Source: Dugong dugon
Taxonomy: Eukaryota; Chordata; Mammalia; Sirenia; Dugongidae
Assembly: GCA_030035585.1 (NCBI GenBank)
Contig: CM057474.1
Location: 3,962,501 to 4,026,500 of the forward strand
Reading direction: 5' to 3'
Length of the DNA: 64,000 bases
Shown here: positions 1 to 11,291 of the stretch, piece by piece
Layout of the letters: the number at the start of each line of letters is the position of its first letter
How positions within the stretch are numbered: the stretch's first letter is position 1
Notes under the pieces: generated by a model
Told to the model about the DNA's origin: nothing
Seen by the model: the letters and a program-made list of their open reading frames with translations, nothing else
The model's database searches: none
Position numbers and translations under genes: made by a program

Positions 1-900
1 TCTCCCAGCTATAGACGTAGGCAAGCAAGCTACCTACCTCTCTTTCTTTGCTGCTCTCAGAGACAGTGCTTTTCATGGAAGGGAAGGAAACCATAGATGG
101 CTTCTTATCATACTTTCTTTCTAAAAGAAAGCTAAAGAGAAGGGAAATGTTTTGCAGTATAAATGATTAGATGATGTACTATCTCCTGTTGGACGGCTTT
201 GCTAAGCCACCCTGAGTTTGACAGCATGCTGAGTGTATCAGAAGTCAGCCCTTTCCTTTAGGAGTTGGTTTGGTTTCTCTGTCCAATCTACATAGCAAGT
301 AGGAGAAGGGGAGGAAGGGACTTGGAGGCTCACTGCCTGCCTCTCTGTAGGTTTGCTTCTGTATTCCAGGGAGACAAACGTTCCAATTAAACCAAAGAGC
401 AGGACATGCACCTGAGCCATCTGGACATCTGCAGTATAAGAAAAAATGGAAAGAAAGGCTGTAATGGTTTTCCCTGGAACCTAGGCTTCCAAATGCCGAG
501 GACTTGGAGAAAATGACTTGTTGGGTATGACCCAGAAATATGTTCTTAATCTTTGGTGGGATGGAAACAGTCTACTACTTTAGAAATCCAAAAATTATAC
601 TCAGTGCCTGAGTGGATTTCTGGAGTTAATATTTGCTGAAATAACCCAAATTGTTATCTGCTCTACAGTCATAAGAACTCATTAAAATAGGAGCAAGGAG
701 AACTCAAACTAGCATTTCCTGCTTGTCCTGCAGTTCCAGACTCTGAGCCCAGGTTCTATGGTGTCATTCTGGTATAGGCCCTGTCACACCTCAGCTCTGA
801 CCTGAGTGTTAGGGATTGACCACTTTAAGTTTTAGTGTTCCATGACAGACATTCAGAAGGGTGTGGAGAACATATGAGGAAGAGGACTCGTTTTCTTTTC
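1..900. other. single-copy DNA, nothing recognised
   Basis: No repeat family, exon or RNA gene is recognised. The open frames here are short and lack conserved motifs or plausible splice structure. Confidence 0.5.
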
Positions 901-1030
901 ATACATTAAGTCTTTGCTAAGTGCCTGTGTACCGGGTGCTTAGGAGAGACAAAATATATAAGCTATGTCACTGCTTTCCAGGAGCCTCCTGCCTGATTGG
1001 AGAAGTCAGATGTACATCTGAGAAGCAAAC
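901..1030 (-). repeat. L2 LINE 3'-end fragment (old)
   Basis: Reads like the reverse complement of the L2 3' end: a degraded 'gcctgtgtaccgggtgctta' stretch followed by a 'ctttccaggagcctcctgcc' stretch. Very diverged, so the family call is tentative. Confidence 0.35.
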
Positions 1031-1156
1031 TACAACATGATGTAATCAATCTTTGTATTACCCTGTCTGACAAGATCTTGGGATTTTATAGACTATTAAA
1101 AAATGTGTTTGAATGGTACTAACAGTTTCTCATTAGTACAAAGGTTCAGTAAAAAG

Positions 1157-1310
1157 AATATATAGACTCTGGAGTCATCCAACCTATTGTCAAAACCCAA
1201 GTCTTACTAGCTATATGACCTCGGACCTAACCTTTTTGAGCTATGGGTATCTTATCTATAAAATAGGAATAGTGAGAGTCCTTATAGGATTATTAAAAAA
1301 TTAAATAATA
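1157..1310 (+). repeat. MIR SINE fragment
   Basis: Follows the MIR core order: 'gactctggagtcatcc', then 'agctatatgacctcggacc', then 'ctataaaataggaatag'. Diverged, as expected for a repeat of mammalian-ancestor age. Confidence 0.55.
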
Positions 1311-1459
1311 GAATATATATGTGTGGTTTTAAAATGTCCACACATATCTTCTTTACATAAGAATCCTAAATAATATACGTAGATGTCCCTCCCTTTAGGA
1401 AGTGGGGCTTAAACTCCCTTCTCTTTGAGTGTAATCTGGAAAGGAGAAATGCTAACTTT

Positions 1460-1990
1460 ACAGTTGGAGAAACCTGGTAGATACTACCTTAATCAAATGA
1501 TCAAAGTTAACGGCACCAGTGATACGTCATATTGATATGATGTGAAAGGCACCTCACCTCTTTATACTTCCCAAAAACGCAAAACCCCGGTCTAATCATG
1601 AGAAAATACATCAGCCAAATTGAGGAAGATTTACAAAGTACCCGAGCAGCACTCCTCAAAAGGTCCTGAAAAACATGGAAAGACGGAGAAACTGTCACAG
1701 ACCAGTGGAGACTAAGAAGACATGATAACTAAAGTCAGTGTGGTTTCCTGGATTGGATCCTGGAAGAGCAGAAAGAACATTAATGAAAAACAGGTGAAAT
1801 CTGATTAAAGTCTGGAGTTTAGTTAGTAGTAACGGAACAATGTGGCTTCTTAGGTTTGACAAGTATACCACGATAATATGAAATGATAACATTTAGGGAA
1901 ACTGAATCTGAGTTAGGGCTATACAGAAATTCTCCGTGTATTTCCTTTGTAACTTTTCTGTGAATCTAAAATTATTCCAAATATTAAGTT
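1460..1990 (+). repeat. ancient L1M-type 3' end
   Basis: Sequence order resembles old mammalian L1 3' UTRs: 'catgagaaaatacatcag', 'gaaactgtcacagaccag', 'ggattggatcctggaagag', ending with 'ctgtgaatctaaaattatt'. No target duplication remains visible. The subfamily (L1MC to L1ME) is not resolved by eye. Confidence 0.55.
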
Positions 1991-2000
1991 TATATTTTTA

Positions 2001-3507
2001 AATGTATACAAATTCTTTGATACGCCCGTCTTCAAAAGGTGGAATCTAATTGCCCTCCCCTTGGTGATTCACTTCTAATGAATAAAACGTGGTGTAATGG
2101 ACAATATGTGATTGATGGGGCTCAAACGTCAATATCTTTTAAAAGCTCCCTTAGTAATTTTTATGAGCAGCCAGGGTGAAGAATCACTGATATAGAATCA
2201 CTCAAGAAACATTTTCATAAAGACTACTGAAATTTTAAGACCTCTGAACTTAGGAGAAGAAAGTTATATTTCTTGCTATTTCAGCAAAATATACCTTATG
2301 CATTGGGGAAAATGTGTTGCAGAAAAGAGATTCAAAAACTGTCTGTTAAAATAGCATGTCATTATATATAGTTTCCTTTGAAGGAAATGAAGCACGCTTG
2401 AACTAACGGAGTTTATCAACTGGTAGGCAGAGAAATCACAGGATAATTCTGTTGACCTCACAGCAGCAAAGCAGGTTATTTGTGGATTGTATTCCAAAGG
2501 GTAGTTAACGTTTTGCTTGGTTAATATACTGAACTGGAATTCCTTCCTTACTGTTTATATATTTTTCTCTTTGTCAAGCATAAGCACTAAAAGCCTTTGC
2601 TGCATGTGAGTCTAACAGAATTCTCCACTTAAGGCATCTCGGTAAAAATTTAGTTCCTAATTTGCTTAAATAACCTTTATTGGACAAAAAAACAATTCTG
2701 CATATTCTATACTGAAAACATGGAGCCATGAAGTAGATAACCTATAATTAATGTAGAAGAATTTGTCATTTCATCCCCTCACAAGGAAGGAAATAATCTA
2801 TCTGCTGTGGTCAAGTGCCAGGTCTCTACCAAAATGAGTTTTGACCTTTGTATTTTGTCATCTGGGCAGTTTATTTGGCAAAGGAGTGAAGCAAATTGTA
2901 ATTCCTGGGCTAAGCAGGCTCATTGTGGTCCAATGAAACTTTTTACTTAGATTTGGAAACTAGGTTGAATATATTTAAAATGCATTTGTGGGACATGGAT
3001 TCTGTGTGTGATACTTCAGAAGATCCCAAAGAGGCTGCTCCTGCCTCATCCGGTTTGCAACATTGATAAGATGAAAGGTAGTAAACATTTCAAATGTTTG
3101 CATTATAAACTGTGAGTAAAATATGATTTCAAAGAAAACAATGGCAAGCATGGATCGGAGCTGATGGAGAAGATACATAGGAGAAGGTAGTCTTTGTGCC
3201 TCGTAAATAGAGCGTTGAGTCCTTGATGTTTGATGACCAAATCACAAGTATAGTTTGGATAGATGAAGAAAACAAAGCACATCCAAGTTGGAAGAGACTC
3301 GTAAAATCAAGAATAAGCATCATGTGGGGAGTAGTGAAATGATTGGCCTGAATCAAGTGGAGATTTATTTTAAAAGTAATAGAAAGTGATTTTGACCAAG
3401 TAGGTCAAGACAAGATGTTGGAGACCTCGAAGGCCAGGCTGAGAACCTGGAAGCCAGTGAAAGTTCTTGCGTGGATTGAAATCAGTGGAGTGTTTACAGA
3501 GGGGGGA
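2001..3507. other. single-copy DNA, nothing recognised
   Basis: No repeat or coding signal is recognised. Part of it (about 2820-2940) has balanced composition and could be a constrained element, but there is no direct evidence. Confidence 0.45.
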
Positions 3508-4152
3508 GGAGTCTCTGCTGGTGCAATTGGCTAACACGCTTGGTTGCTAACAGAAAGCTTGGATGTTTGAGTCCACTTGGAGGTGCTTTGGAAGAAAGGC
3601 CTGGCAATCTACTTCTGAAAAAGCAGCAATTTAAAACCCCATGGAGATCACAACAGAGGGTCCCGGACAGAGCTGGAGAAAAATGTAGAACAAAATTCTA
3701 ACTCACAAAACAAACACCAGACTTACTGGCCTGACAGAGACTGGAGAAACCCTGAGAGTATGGCCCCCAGACACCCTTTTAGCTCCGTAATGAAGTCACT
3801 CCAGAGGTTCACCCTTCAGCCAAAGATTAGACAGGCCCATAAAACAAAATGAGACTAAAGGGGCACAGCAGCCCAGGGGCAAGGACTAGAAGGCAGGAGG
3901 GGGCAGGAAAGCTGGTAATAGGGAACCCAACGTTGAGAAGGGAGAGTGTTGACATGTCGTGGGGCTGTTAACCATTGTTATAAAACAATATGTGTACTAA
4001 CTGTTTAATGAGGAACTATTTGTTTTGTAAATCTTCACCTAAAGTACAATTTAAAAAAAAACATTAAATAAACTTTTTACTCTTCTACCATGACACACAC
4101 GGAGTCATGGTGAGTCGGAGTCACCCAAACAGCAACTGGTTTGATTTTTGGT
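3508..4152 (+). mobile_element. AfroSINE, split by an L1 fragment
   Basis: The head 'ggagtctctgctggtgcaat' and tRNA-like half lie at 3508-3645. The remainder (tgacacacacggagtcatgg and an 'agcaactggtttga' tail) resumes near 4081. The gap is filled by a plus-strand L1 3' UTR piece, so the SINE is older than that L1. Class III style body with 'aggcctggcaatctacttct'. Confidence 0.8.
3646..4080 (+). mobile_element. 5'-truncated L1 3' UTR, elephant-lineage type
   Basis: Starts at 'gatcacaacagaggg' and runs through 'gacttactggcctgacagag' to 'cacctaaagtacaattt' and an A-rich tail. The same order is seen in the young L1 at 46187-47169. This copy lacks the duplicated 3' UTR blocks of the young copies and inserted inside an AfroSINE. 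Confidence 0.8.
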
Positions 4153-4959
4153 TGCAGAGAGGAGGGGCAAGGAGTAAGCAATTTTCAGGATGGTTTGGGA
4201 AGAGTCGAAAATTAGAAGGATAAATAAATCTGAGACGTGGTTGAGAAGAATTGAGAAACTTGGTGATTAACTAAAAATCTCCTTTTATTGTCTGTGTCTC
4301 AGCCTGAGTACCAGCTTCAGGTGGCAGAGAGCAATGAACAGGTAGTGATGGAGGGTGAAAATACAATCAACAAATAACCTGCTTTGAAAATTTGAATCCC
4401 AGATCTGTAAATCAGGAATGTCTCCTGTCATTCAGCTGGATACATCATGAAACTTACAAAGGTAATGTGATAAAACATTCATCTTTCTAGTTGAGATAAA
4501 TCCCTAACTATTTCAACATGAAATAAGGTTTTTTCTGTGACGTATACTTAAAATATTCCTTTTAAAATCACATAGTTACATCTAGGAATTTGTTTCCTCC
4601 ATTTCTAATCAAAAATACCTAAAAATTTGAGTTCAACAAGGCTGTCAAAAGCCCTGTTCAGTTTTTTAGCTTCTCAGTTGCCTTTTCCAGAATCAGCAGA
4701 CACCCTAGTGGAAAAGTGCCCCCCGCCCCCGCACCCCAAACACACACAGCAGGCACACCTCTCTAAATGTTCTCCTTTTGACTTATCTTTCCTGTAATTC
4801 TGCCTTGTTAGATCCTTGATGCCTCGTAGAATAGGGGAATGAAATTTGGAGTCCAGAATCTGCCAAAGCTGGAGGTGAGGCTGGTAGATACCCCACAGTC
4901 TGGACTGGGACACTGACGAGCTAAAGCAAAAGCGAATTAGAAGTAGACTGGCCCTCTCA
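4153..4959. other. single-copy DNA with a C-rich run
   Basis: No gene or repeat recognised. A C-rich tract at about 4721-4738 could fold as a G-quadruplex on the minus strand, but it has no partner features. Confidence 0.45.
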
Positions 4960-6150
4960 GAGCCTGAAACTCAACTTCAGATCATTTTAATCCATGAAAC
5001 TGGATCAAGATGACCTCATATTGTGGGTCTCTAAACCTGCCAATAGCAGAGTCAACTTCCTCTCAAGGGAGAGAATGTCATCAAGACCTCAGATTATCTC
5101 TACACATTTTCACAAACGATGCCCAGTACTCGAATAATAACAGCCAGTGTCATGAGGAAATAAGACAACAGGAATGAAAAACAGCAAATAATGGGAACCA
5201 TAATAAAGTTAGCAGACACAGACTTTTAACGTCTTAGTATATTGCAAAGATAAAAGACAAGACTGAAGATTTTAGAAGAGACATCAAAACTTTTAAAAAG
5301 AACCAGCAGAAAAATCTAAGAACTGAAGTTGAAAACTTCATGGATGGGTGGATTAGCTATTTATTGATGTATGACAGATCACCCTAAAACTTAGAGGCTT
5401 AAAACAACAATAATCATTTAATATTTCTCATGGTTTCTGTGGGTCAAGAATTTAGGAACGGCTCATTTGGATGATTCTTGTTTGAGGCGTGCGATGGGAC
5501 TGCCATCAGATACTGGCTGAGGGGACAGTCATCTGAAGACTTGACTCAGAACTGTTTGACAGGGGTGCACTCCATGGATGGCAAACTGCTGCTGGCAAGT
5601 TGGTTCCTTTCAACATGGGCTTCTCCAAGGTGCTGCTTGAGGTCCTTACAACAGGGGGGTGGCTTCCCCCAGAACTAGAGATCCAAGAGAGCAAGGCAGA
5701 AGCCACAGTGCCGTTGATGACCTAGCCTTGGAAGCCACACATCATTTCGCCATAGCCCCTTGGTCACACAGAGCAGCCCTGATTTAATGGGAAAGGAGAT
5801 GACACAGGGTGTGAAGATCAGGTGGGGAGGATCACTGGGGGTCAACTTGATAGCCGGCTACCATGATGAGTTTAACTGCAGATTAGAGATAGCAGAAGAG
5901 AGAATTAGTGAAAAGGAAATTAGTCAACAGAACAAAACACAAAGTGAATAAAAGGAAGGAAAGTTCAGAAGAGGGGATACGGTGTGTAATGAGAGTTCCA
6001 GAGGAGAGAAGAGGGAGAGAATGAAGAGAGAAATGTTTAAAGAGAGAATGACTGTGAACCTCCCAAAACTGATGAAAGCTATCAAAGCACAAAATAAAGA
6101 ATCCCTATGATTTCCAAGCAGGGTTACAGACAGCGCAAAACCATGGTCTC
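4960..6150 (+). repeat. old L1/HAL1-type ORF1 region, interrupted
   Basis: The order matches L1 ORF1: 'ataaaagacaagactgaaga', 'aaagaaccagcagaaaaatc', then after an interruption 'gaagagagaattagtgaaaa', 'gagttccagaggagagaaga' and 'caaaactgatgaaagc'. This is the coiled-coil to RRM part of ORF1p. The frame is broken many times. An LTR-like element occupies 5349-5864. Confidence 0.6.
5349..5864. mobile_element. LTR-like fossil repeat inside old L1 ORF1
   Basis: Begins 'attagctatttattgatgta' with 'cttaaaacaacaa' and ends '...ggctacca', as in a widespread eutherian LTR-type family that also seems to make up 30213-35860. It cleanly separates two collinear halves of an old L1 ORF1. A fossil of eutherian age; the family (ERVL-MaLR suspected) is not certain. 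Confidence 0.45.
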
Positions 6151-6251
6151 TTCTGTACTACGTTGTTGTTAGGTGCCATTGGGTCGATTCTGACTCATAG
6201 CATCCCCGTGTGACAGAGCAGAACTGCCCCATGGTTTTCTTGTCCGTAATC

Positions 6252-7055
6252 TTTTTTTTTTTTTTTTTCCTGTGTGACCCACATTTGATGGAATTGAAAT
6301 AATTAAACATCAAGCATTGGCGAAGCCACATTTGGTGGTCAGAGGAAAACTGAGTCAGAGAGGCGTTCAATAGTAGGAGACTTTAAAGTGACCACATGGG
6401 AAGGGGCCTCAAGTAATCCTAATCCTGTTGGCAGCCACCCGCCTAGGTGAAATTCTGTGTCCTACTCATCACCAAGGAGGTCTAACCGTCCCTACCACCT
6501 CCCCACCTCAGCAAGGCTGAACCAGGCATTTTGTAGCTTTCACAGACATTTTTGCCAGGGGGAACACCGTAGCACACTTATATTTTATTTTTTTTATTTT
6601 ATTTTTTTTTAATATATATTTTATTGTACTTCAGGTGAAAGCTTACAGAGCAAATAGTTTCTCATGAAATAGTAGTACACATGTTGTTTTTTGACATTGG
6701 TTAACAACCCCACAATGTATTAAGCCTCTAAATTCTCAACCTTTTTTTTTGATGAAAATTACAGATGGCCAAAGATACACCGTTTCAAAAATTTCTACAT
6801 TCACAGTTCAGTGACATTGACTACGCTCTTCCAACTGTGCTGTTATTCTCACTTAAGATGAAGGCTTACAGAAAAAATAGTTATTCATTTAACAGTTACT
6901 ACACATGTTGCCCTATGACAATGGTTAACAATCTCACAGCACATCAAGAATATCCTTACTCCACCTTGTGTTCCCTATCACCAGGGGGCTTCCTTGTCCC
7001 CTTCTGTCTTCTGGACCTTGTCAGTGGACTATTGTACCTCTTTAGTCTCATTTGT

Positions 7056-7086
<31 letters not shown>

Positions 7087-7903
7087 TTCTTATTTTATTT
7101 AAACACCATTTCAAAACTTTTTACTTACACATTTAAGTGATATTGACTATGCTCTTCCAATTGTGCTGCCATTCTCGCCCAAGATGAAGGCTTACAGGAC
7201 AAAACAGCCTCCCATTTAATAGTTACTACAAATGTTGCCCTATAGCAGTGGTCAACAATCTCACAATACATCGACAGTGTCCTTATTCAATTTGTGTTCC
7301 TTATCATCAGTTTCCTACTCTCCCTCTGCCTTCTGGCCCTTGTCACCGGACTCCTGTACATCGTTAGTCCCATTTAGTTTTACTGGGGTGTCCATTCCCA
7401 GGCTTAACATCGAACCTTGAAGGTAACTTCCCCTCTGAGCTGAAAGGGTGTCTGGGGGCCACACTCTCGAGGTTTCTCTAGTATTCTTTAGGCCAGTATA
7501 TCTGGTCTTCTTTTTTTTTTTTTTTTTGGGAGTTAAAATTATGCTCTACATCCTACTCCAGCTCTGCCCAGAACCCTCTGTTGTGATCCTGGTCAAAGGA
7601 GTCATTGGTGGTAGCCGGGCACCATCCAGCTGTACTGGGCTCAGTCCCGTGGAGGCCTTGGTAGCTGTGGACCATTAGTCCTTCGGACTAATCTTTTCCT
7701 TGTATCCTGTTCTCTTCATTCTCCCTGCACACTTATATTTTAGGAGAAGTGAGCTCTTCCTGAATTTTCAGCATTTCAAGGATCTAGAAATACTGCACAT
7801 TGAGCAACTTCTGCCTTTAGCATCCATGCTCAGACACTAGAAAATGGTCAGTCTAACGAAGGAAACCCAAGACTCAGAAGAAACTAGTCTACAGGGCTAA
7901 TAT
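6252..7903 (-). pseudogene. poly(A) retrocopy of an unidentified transcript
   Basis: A 17-nt T run (6252-6268) is the poly(A) tail of a minus-strand insertion. About 460 bp of non-repeat body follows, split by a later L1 (6269-6571 and 7743-7903). Flanks match 11 of 14 positions as a target duplication. I cannot match the body to L1, RTE or a SINE, and it has no open frame of note or canonical AATAAA. It looks like a retroposed mRNA 3' end, but an unrecognised LINE remains possible. Confidence 0.5.
6588..7726 (-). mobile_element. young L1 3'-end insertion
   Basis: Flanked by the exact 16-bp duplication gcacacttatatttta at 6572-6587 and 7727-7742. The T-rich left edge is the 3' end. Content is 3' UTR only, including both extra tandem blocks and an expanded TTTA repeat near 7055-7090. 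Near-identical by eye to 46040-47169 of the large L1; the frame 7232-7420 translates to the same peptide as 46359-46547. Severely 5' truncated and recent. Confidence 0.92.
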
Positions 7904-8234
7904 TGGCTATAATCTTTATGGAAGCAGATCGCCAGATCTTTCTCTCGTGAAGCCGTTGGGTGGGTTCAAACTGCCAACTTTTCGGTTAGCAGCAGAGCGC
8001 TTAACCATTTGCGCCACCAATTATATATAAACATATAATTGGTCTTTATTTAATATCTTTAGCCTCTTTTTTAAAGAAATTATTACTGGTTTGAACAGGG
8101 CTCTTCATTTTTATAATTTAAGAAAAATCCGGTCTTGATGTGAGGTGAGACTTTTGCATTGTTTGTGTTTCATTCTTAGGTATTTCTAGTCCTCTGTGTT
8201 ACTATAACTACCTTTGGACCAGCCTGAAGCATTA

Positions 8235-8411
8235 AAAAAAGAAAAAAGAAAAAACCAAACCTGTCGCTGTCGAGTCAATTCCAACTAATAGCAACCCTGT
8301 AGGACAGAGTAGAACTACCCTGTAGGGTTTCCAAGGAGCACTTGGTGAATTCGAACTGCCGACCTTTTGGTTAGCAGTCAAACTCTTAACCACTGTGCCA
8401 CCAGGGTTTTC
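8235..8411 (-). mobile_element. AfroSINE with 13-bp target duplication
   Basis: Complete head 'aaccactgtgccaccagggt' and tail 'ctgtcgctgtcgagtcaatt'. The exact duplication gcctgaagcatta lies at 8222-8234 and 8412-8424. A-rich (T-rich in sense) tail at the left end. Confidence 0.9.
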
Positions 8412-8424
8412 GCCTGAAGCATTA

Positions 8425-9020
8425 GATAAGGGAAAATATTATAGCACAGAATAGAGCTCCAGTTAACTTGGTGTTATTTAGCTATCTAACTTCAACTATT
8501 ACTGACCGGTACTTTCAGACATATAAAAGGCAGTGATAATTGAAATTCATAAAGATGATTTTGAAGTATTGAAATCCTATCAGAATCTTTATTTTAAAGT
8601 TATGTTATACTTATTACACTTTGAGATTAAATATATCCTCATGTGATCTAATTTTTTTAAACTTTAAAACTGATCATTTGTGTGTAGCGTTGGTAATTGA
8701 GTATTTCAATAACCACACACCCCATTCCTTTGCCATGCTGTATCGGCAGGAGTTAACTTGATATACACCTAACTCTTTTGTTTAGAAAAATTGCCAATTT
8801 TGCTTCTACAAATTGTTTTTAAATGGCAAGTGTTTAAATAATAAGATTTAACAATAGGAATTCTGATTAACATCAAGCCCACTTAAATGTTGGTCAGAAC
8901 TGTGAAACAGTGGATGCTGTCCACTTAGAGATGGAATCTAGTTCAAGACAGGTAGGGACAGATGGCCACTCTAGCCCACAAATGTTGATTTTGTGGCAGT
9001 CATAAGGAAGACTGGGCTTA
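8425..9020. other. single-copy AT-rich DNA
   Basis: No gene or repeat recognised. Confidence 0.45.
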
Positions 9021-9025
9021 CTCCA

Positions 9026-9593
9026 TGTCTTAGTCATCTAGTGCTGCCATAACAGAAATACCACAAGTGGATGGCTTTAACAAACAGAAGTTTATTTTCT
9101 CACAGTCTAGTAGGCTAGAAGTCGAAATTCAGGGCATCAGCTCCATGGGAAGGCTTTCTCTGTTGGCTCTGGAGGAAGGTCCTTGTCATCAATCTTCCCC
9201 TGGACTAGGAGCTTCTCCATGCAGGAACCCTGAGTCCAAAGGATGCACTCTGCTCCTGGGTCTGCTTTCTTGGTGGTATGAGGTCCCCCACTCTCTGCTT
9301 GCTTCCCTTTCCTTTTATCTCTTGTAAGGTAAAAGGTGGTGCAGGCCACACAGGCCACACTCCAGGGAAACTCGCTTTACACTGGATCAGGGATGTGTCC
9401 TTAGTAAGGGTGTTACAGTCCCACCCTAATCCTCTTTGACGTAATCCAGTGTTAACCACAGGCAGAGATCAGGATTTACAAAATGTAGGAAAATTATATC
9501 AATCACAAAATGGACGACAACCACACAATACTGGGAATCATGGCCTAACCAAATTGACACATGTTTTGGGGGGACACAGTTCAATCCATGACA
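9026..9593 (-). mobile_element. solo LTR, ERVL-MaLR-like (MLT1-type relative)
   Basis: In the minus sense it starts TGTCATGGATTGAACTGTGT and ends CTAAGACA, resembling MLT1-class LTRs. An AATAAA-type signal lies near its end (minus sense, close to 9090). It is bounded by the 5-bp duplication ctcca (9021-9025, 9594-9598), the size usual for ERVL-MaLR. About 568 bp, no internal region, so a solo LTR fossil. Family name within Afrotheria not assigned. Confidence 0.82.
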
Positions 9594-9729
9594 CTCCATT
9601 ATTTCTTAGACTGTTGGAAAATTATCAAATGAACTTGTTTTTCTTCAAATACAGGAGTATTTGAACTATGTCTTCAAGCGTCAATTCCAGTTATCAAATT
9701 ATATGATTAGATTTGTTTTCTCAAAATTT

Positions 9730-10545
9730 TTTTAAAGTATCTTATTATGTTTTAAGTGAAAGTTTACAGAGCAGATTAGTTTTCCATTCAACAAATTGTA
9801 CACAAAGTATTCCACGACATTAATTGCAGTCCCCACACTGTGTCAACGCTCTCTCCATTTCCGCCGTGGATTCTCTGTTTCCTTCCATCTGGTTTTCCAT
9901 ACTCCTTCCTGCCTTCTCATCTTTACTTTTAGGCAAATGTTGCCCTTTTGGTCTTGTATAATTGTTCTGTAGAGCACGTTCTTTTCAGGTGTTAAGTTAT
10001 TTATTTTATAGGCCTGTTTATTGTTTGGCTGGAGTCCTGGTGGCTCAGTGGTTAAGAGGCCAGCTGCTAACCAAAAGGTCAGCAGTTCAAATCCACCAGC
10101 CACCCCTCGGAAACCCAATGGGGCAGTTCTGCTCTGTCCTGTAGGGTCGCTATGAGTCGGAATCGACTCGATGGTGTCAAGTTTATTGCTTGGTTGGAAG
10201 GTGATTTCTGAGAATGGCTGCAGTTCCAAGTCAGAGGGGTGTCTTCAGGCTACAGTCTCGGGGGTTCCTCTAGTCTCTATCAGGCCAGTAAGTCTGGTCT
10301 TTTTTTATAAATTTGATTTTTTGTTCTTCATTTTTCTCTTGCTTTGTCCAGGACCCTCTGTTGTAATCCCAGTCAGAGCAGTTGATAGTGGTAGCTGGGC
10401 ACCATCTAGTTCTTCTGGTCTCAGGGTCGTATAGGCTGTGGTTCATGTGGTGCGTTAGTCCTTTGACTAATTGCTCTCTTGAGTCTTTGGTTTTCTTCAC
10501 CCTCCTTTACTCAGAACAAGAAGAGACCAGTAGTTGTATCTTAGT
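9730..10545 (-). mobile_element. L1 3' UTR, older elephant-lineage subfamily
   Basis: Begins with the T-rich end then 'gttttaagtgaaagtttaca' and proceeds through 'caggccagtaagtctggtct' and 'ttagtcctttgactaattgc'. The same order is seen at 30339 onward. No duplicated tail blocks. Contains a younger AfroSINE. Flanks 'ttctcaaaattt' and 'tttttcaaacttt' may be a decayed target duplication. Confidence 0.78.
10031..10180 (+). mobile_element. AfroSINE, young
   Basis: Clean A box 'tggctcagtgg' and B box region 'agttcaaatcc', and tail 'tatgagtcggaatcgactcg'. Target duplication gtttattgtttggct (10016-10030) against gtttattgcttggtt (10181-10195). Inserted in the L1 3' UTR at 9730-10545. Confidence 0.92.
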
Positions 10546-11291
10546 GTTTTTTCAAACTTTAATCAAGGTTTTAGAGCATAGGAAGCTCTGTCACATTTTT
10601 CATTTCCTAATTTGTAACAAATTTTACTGGTGATGTTCCTGCGCTGTTACAGGTCTTTACAGAGAGTAGCCTCTCCTGGTATACACTGCCCATTTAACTG
10701 TATCAGGGCAAGTACTGTTTGCAAACCTCCAGTCTAAATATGTGGGGAAGGAGATGCTCCCACAGTTGGAGAAAAGAATTCTGGTCTTCCCTTATAATTT
10801 CAAATGTATTGTCACTCTTGGTAGTTATTACACTTTTATCATCTGGGACCATAATTAGCTAAATCTACGACTATTTGTGAATGATTGCTAAACCAATACA
10901 GCAGATGTTCAAATATAATCATGAAGTATACAACAAATATTTTGTGGACACATGTGTTTTTCGTTTTTAAATGTAACAGAAGAAATAGTTCGTAGGGAAT
11001 TATATTTTTTATTCTGCTTCCTCATCTTGTTACTGAAGTTTAAAGGTCCTTTCTTAGTGCCACTCTAGCATCTCCCCAGGTATGTCCTGTTTCTGGCATC
11101 CTGTGGCACAAATTTTGGGGCTGTTAATATCAAGCTGCCTAATTTGCCTACTAGGTGTTAGAACTGGGCATGGAATTATTCTGTGGGCAGAAATCTTAGG
11201 CAGAGATAAGCAGCAGCCGTCCAGCTGATTCTCTGTGATAAGACTGATCAGAAATCTGATCCCAGCTCAAGGGAATGCCAGCAGTAATCAA
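10546..11291. other. single-copy DNA
   Basis: No repeat or coding signal recognised. The right part (from about 11140) has balanced composition and leads into the hairpin at 11292. Confidence 0.45.

Larger units (their letters stand above)
6162..8023 (-). mobile_element. AfroSINE, split by a retrocopy carrying an L1
   Basis: The tail half, starting 'gttgttgttaggtgccattg', lies at 6162-6254. The head half (7904-8023, with 'gttgggtgggttcaaactgc' and 'gcgcttaaccatttgcgcca') resumes in the same orientation. The junction shows an imperfect repeated stretch around 'taatcttt' (6241-6254 and 7904-7917), as a target duplication would. Confidence 0.75.

Noticed and set aside
7054-7090. TTTA microsatellite as a separate feature
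   Set aside because: It is part of the L1 3' UTR and recurs at the matching place in the other young L1 near 46690.
9067-9459. Frames on both strands within 9.0-9.5 kb
   Set aside because: They lie inside the solo LTR fossil; no coding meaning.
10031-10144. tRNA-like gene with A and B boxes
   Set aside because: It is the head of an AfroSINE, followed by the SINE body and flanked by target repeats; not a tRNA gene.
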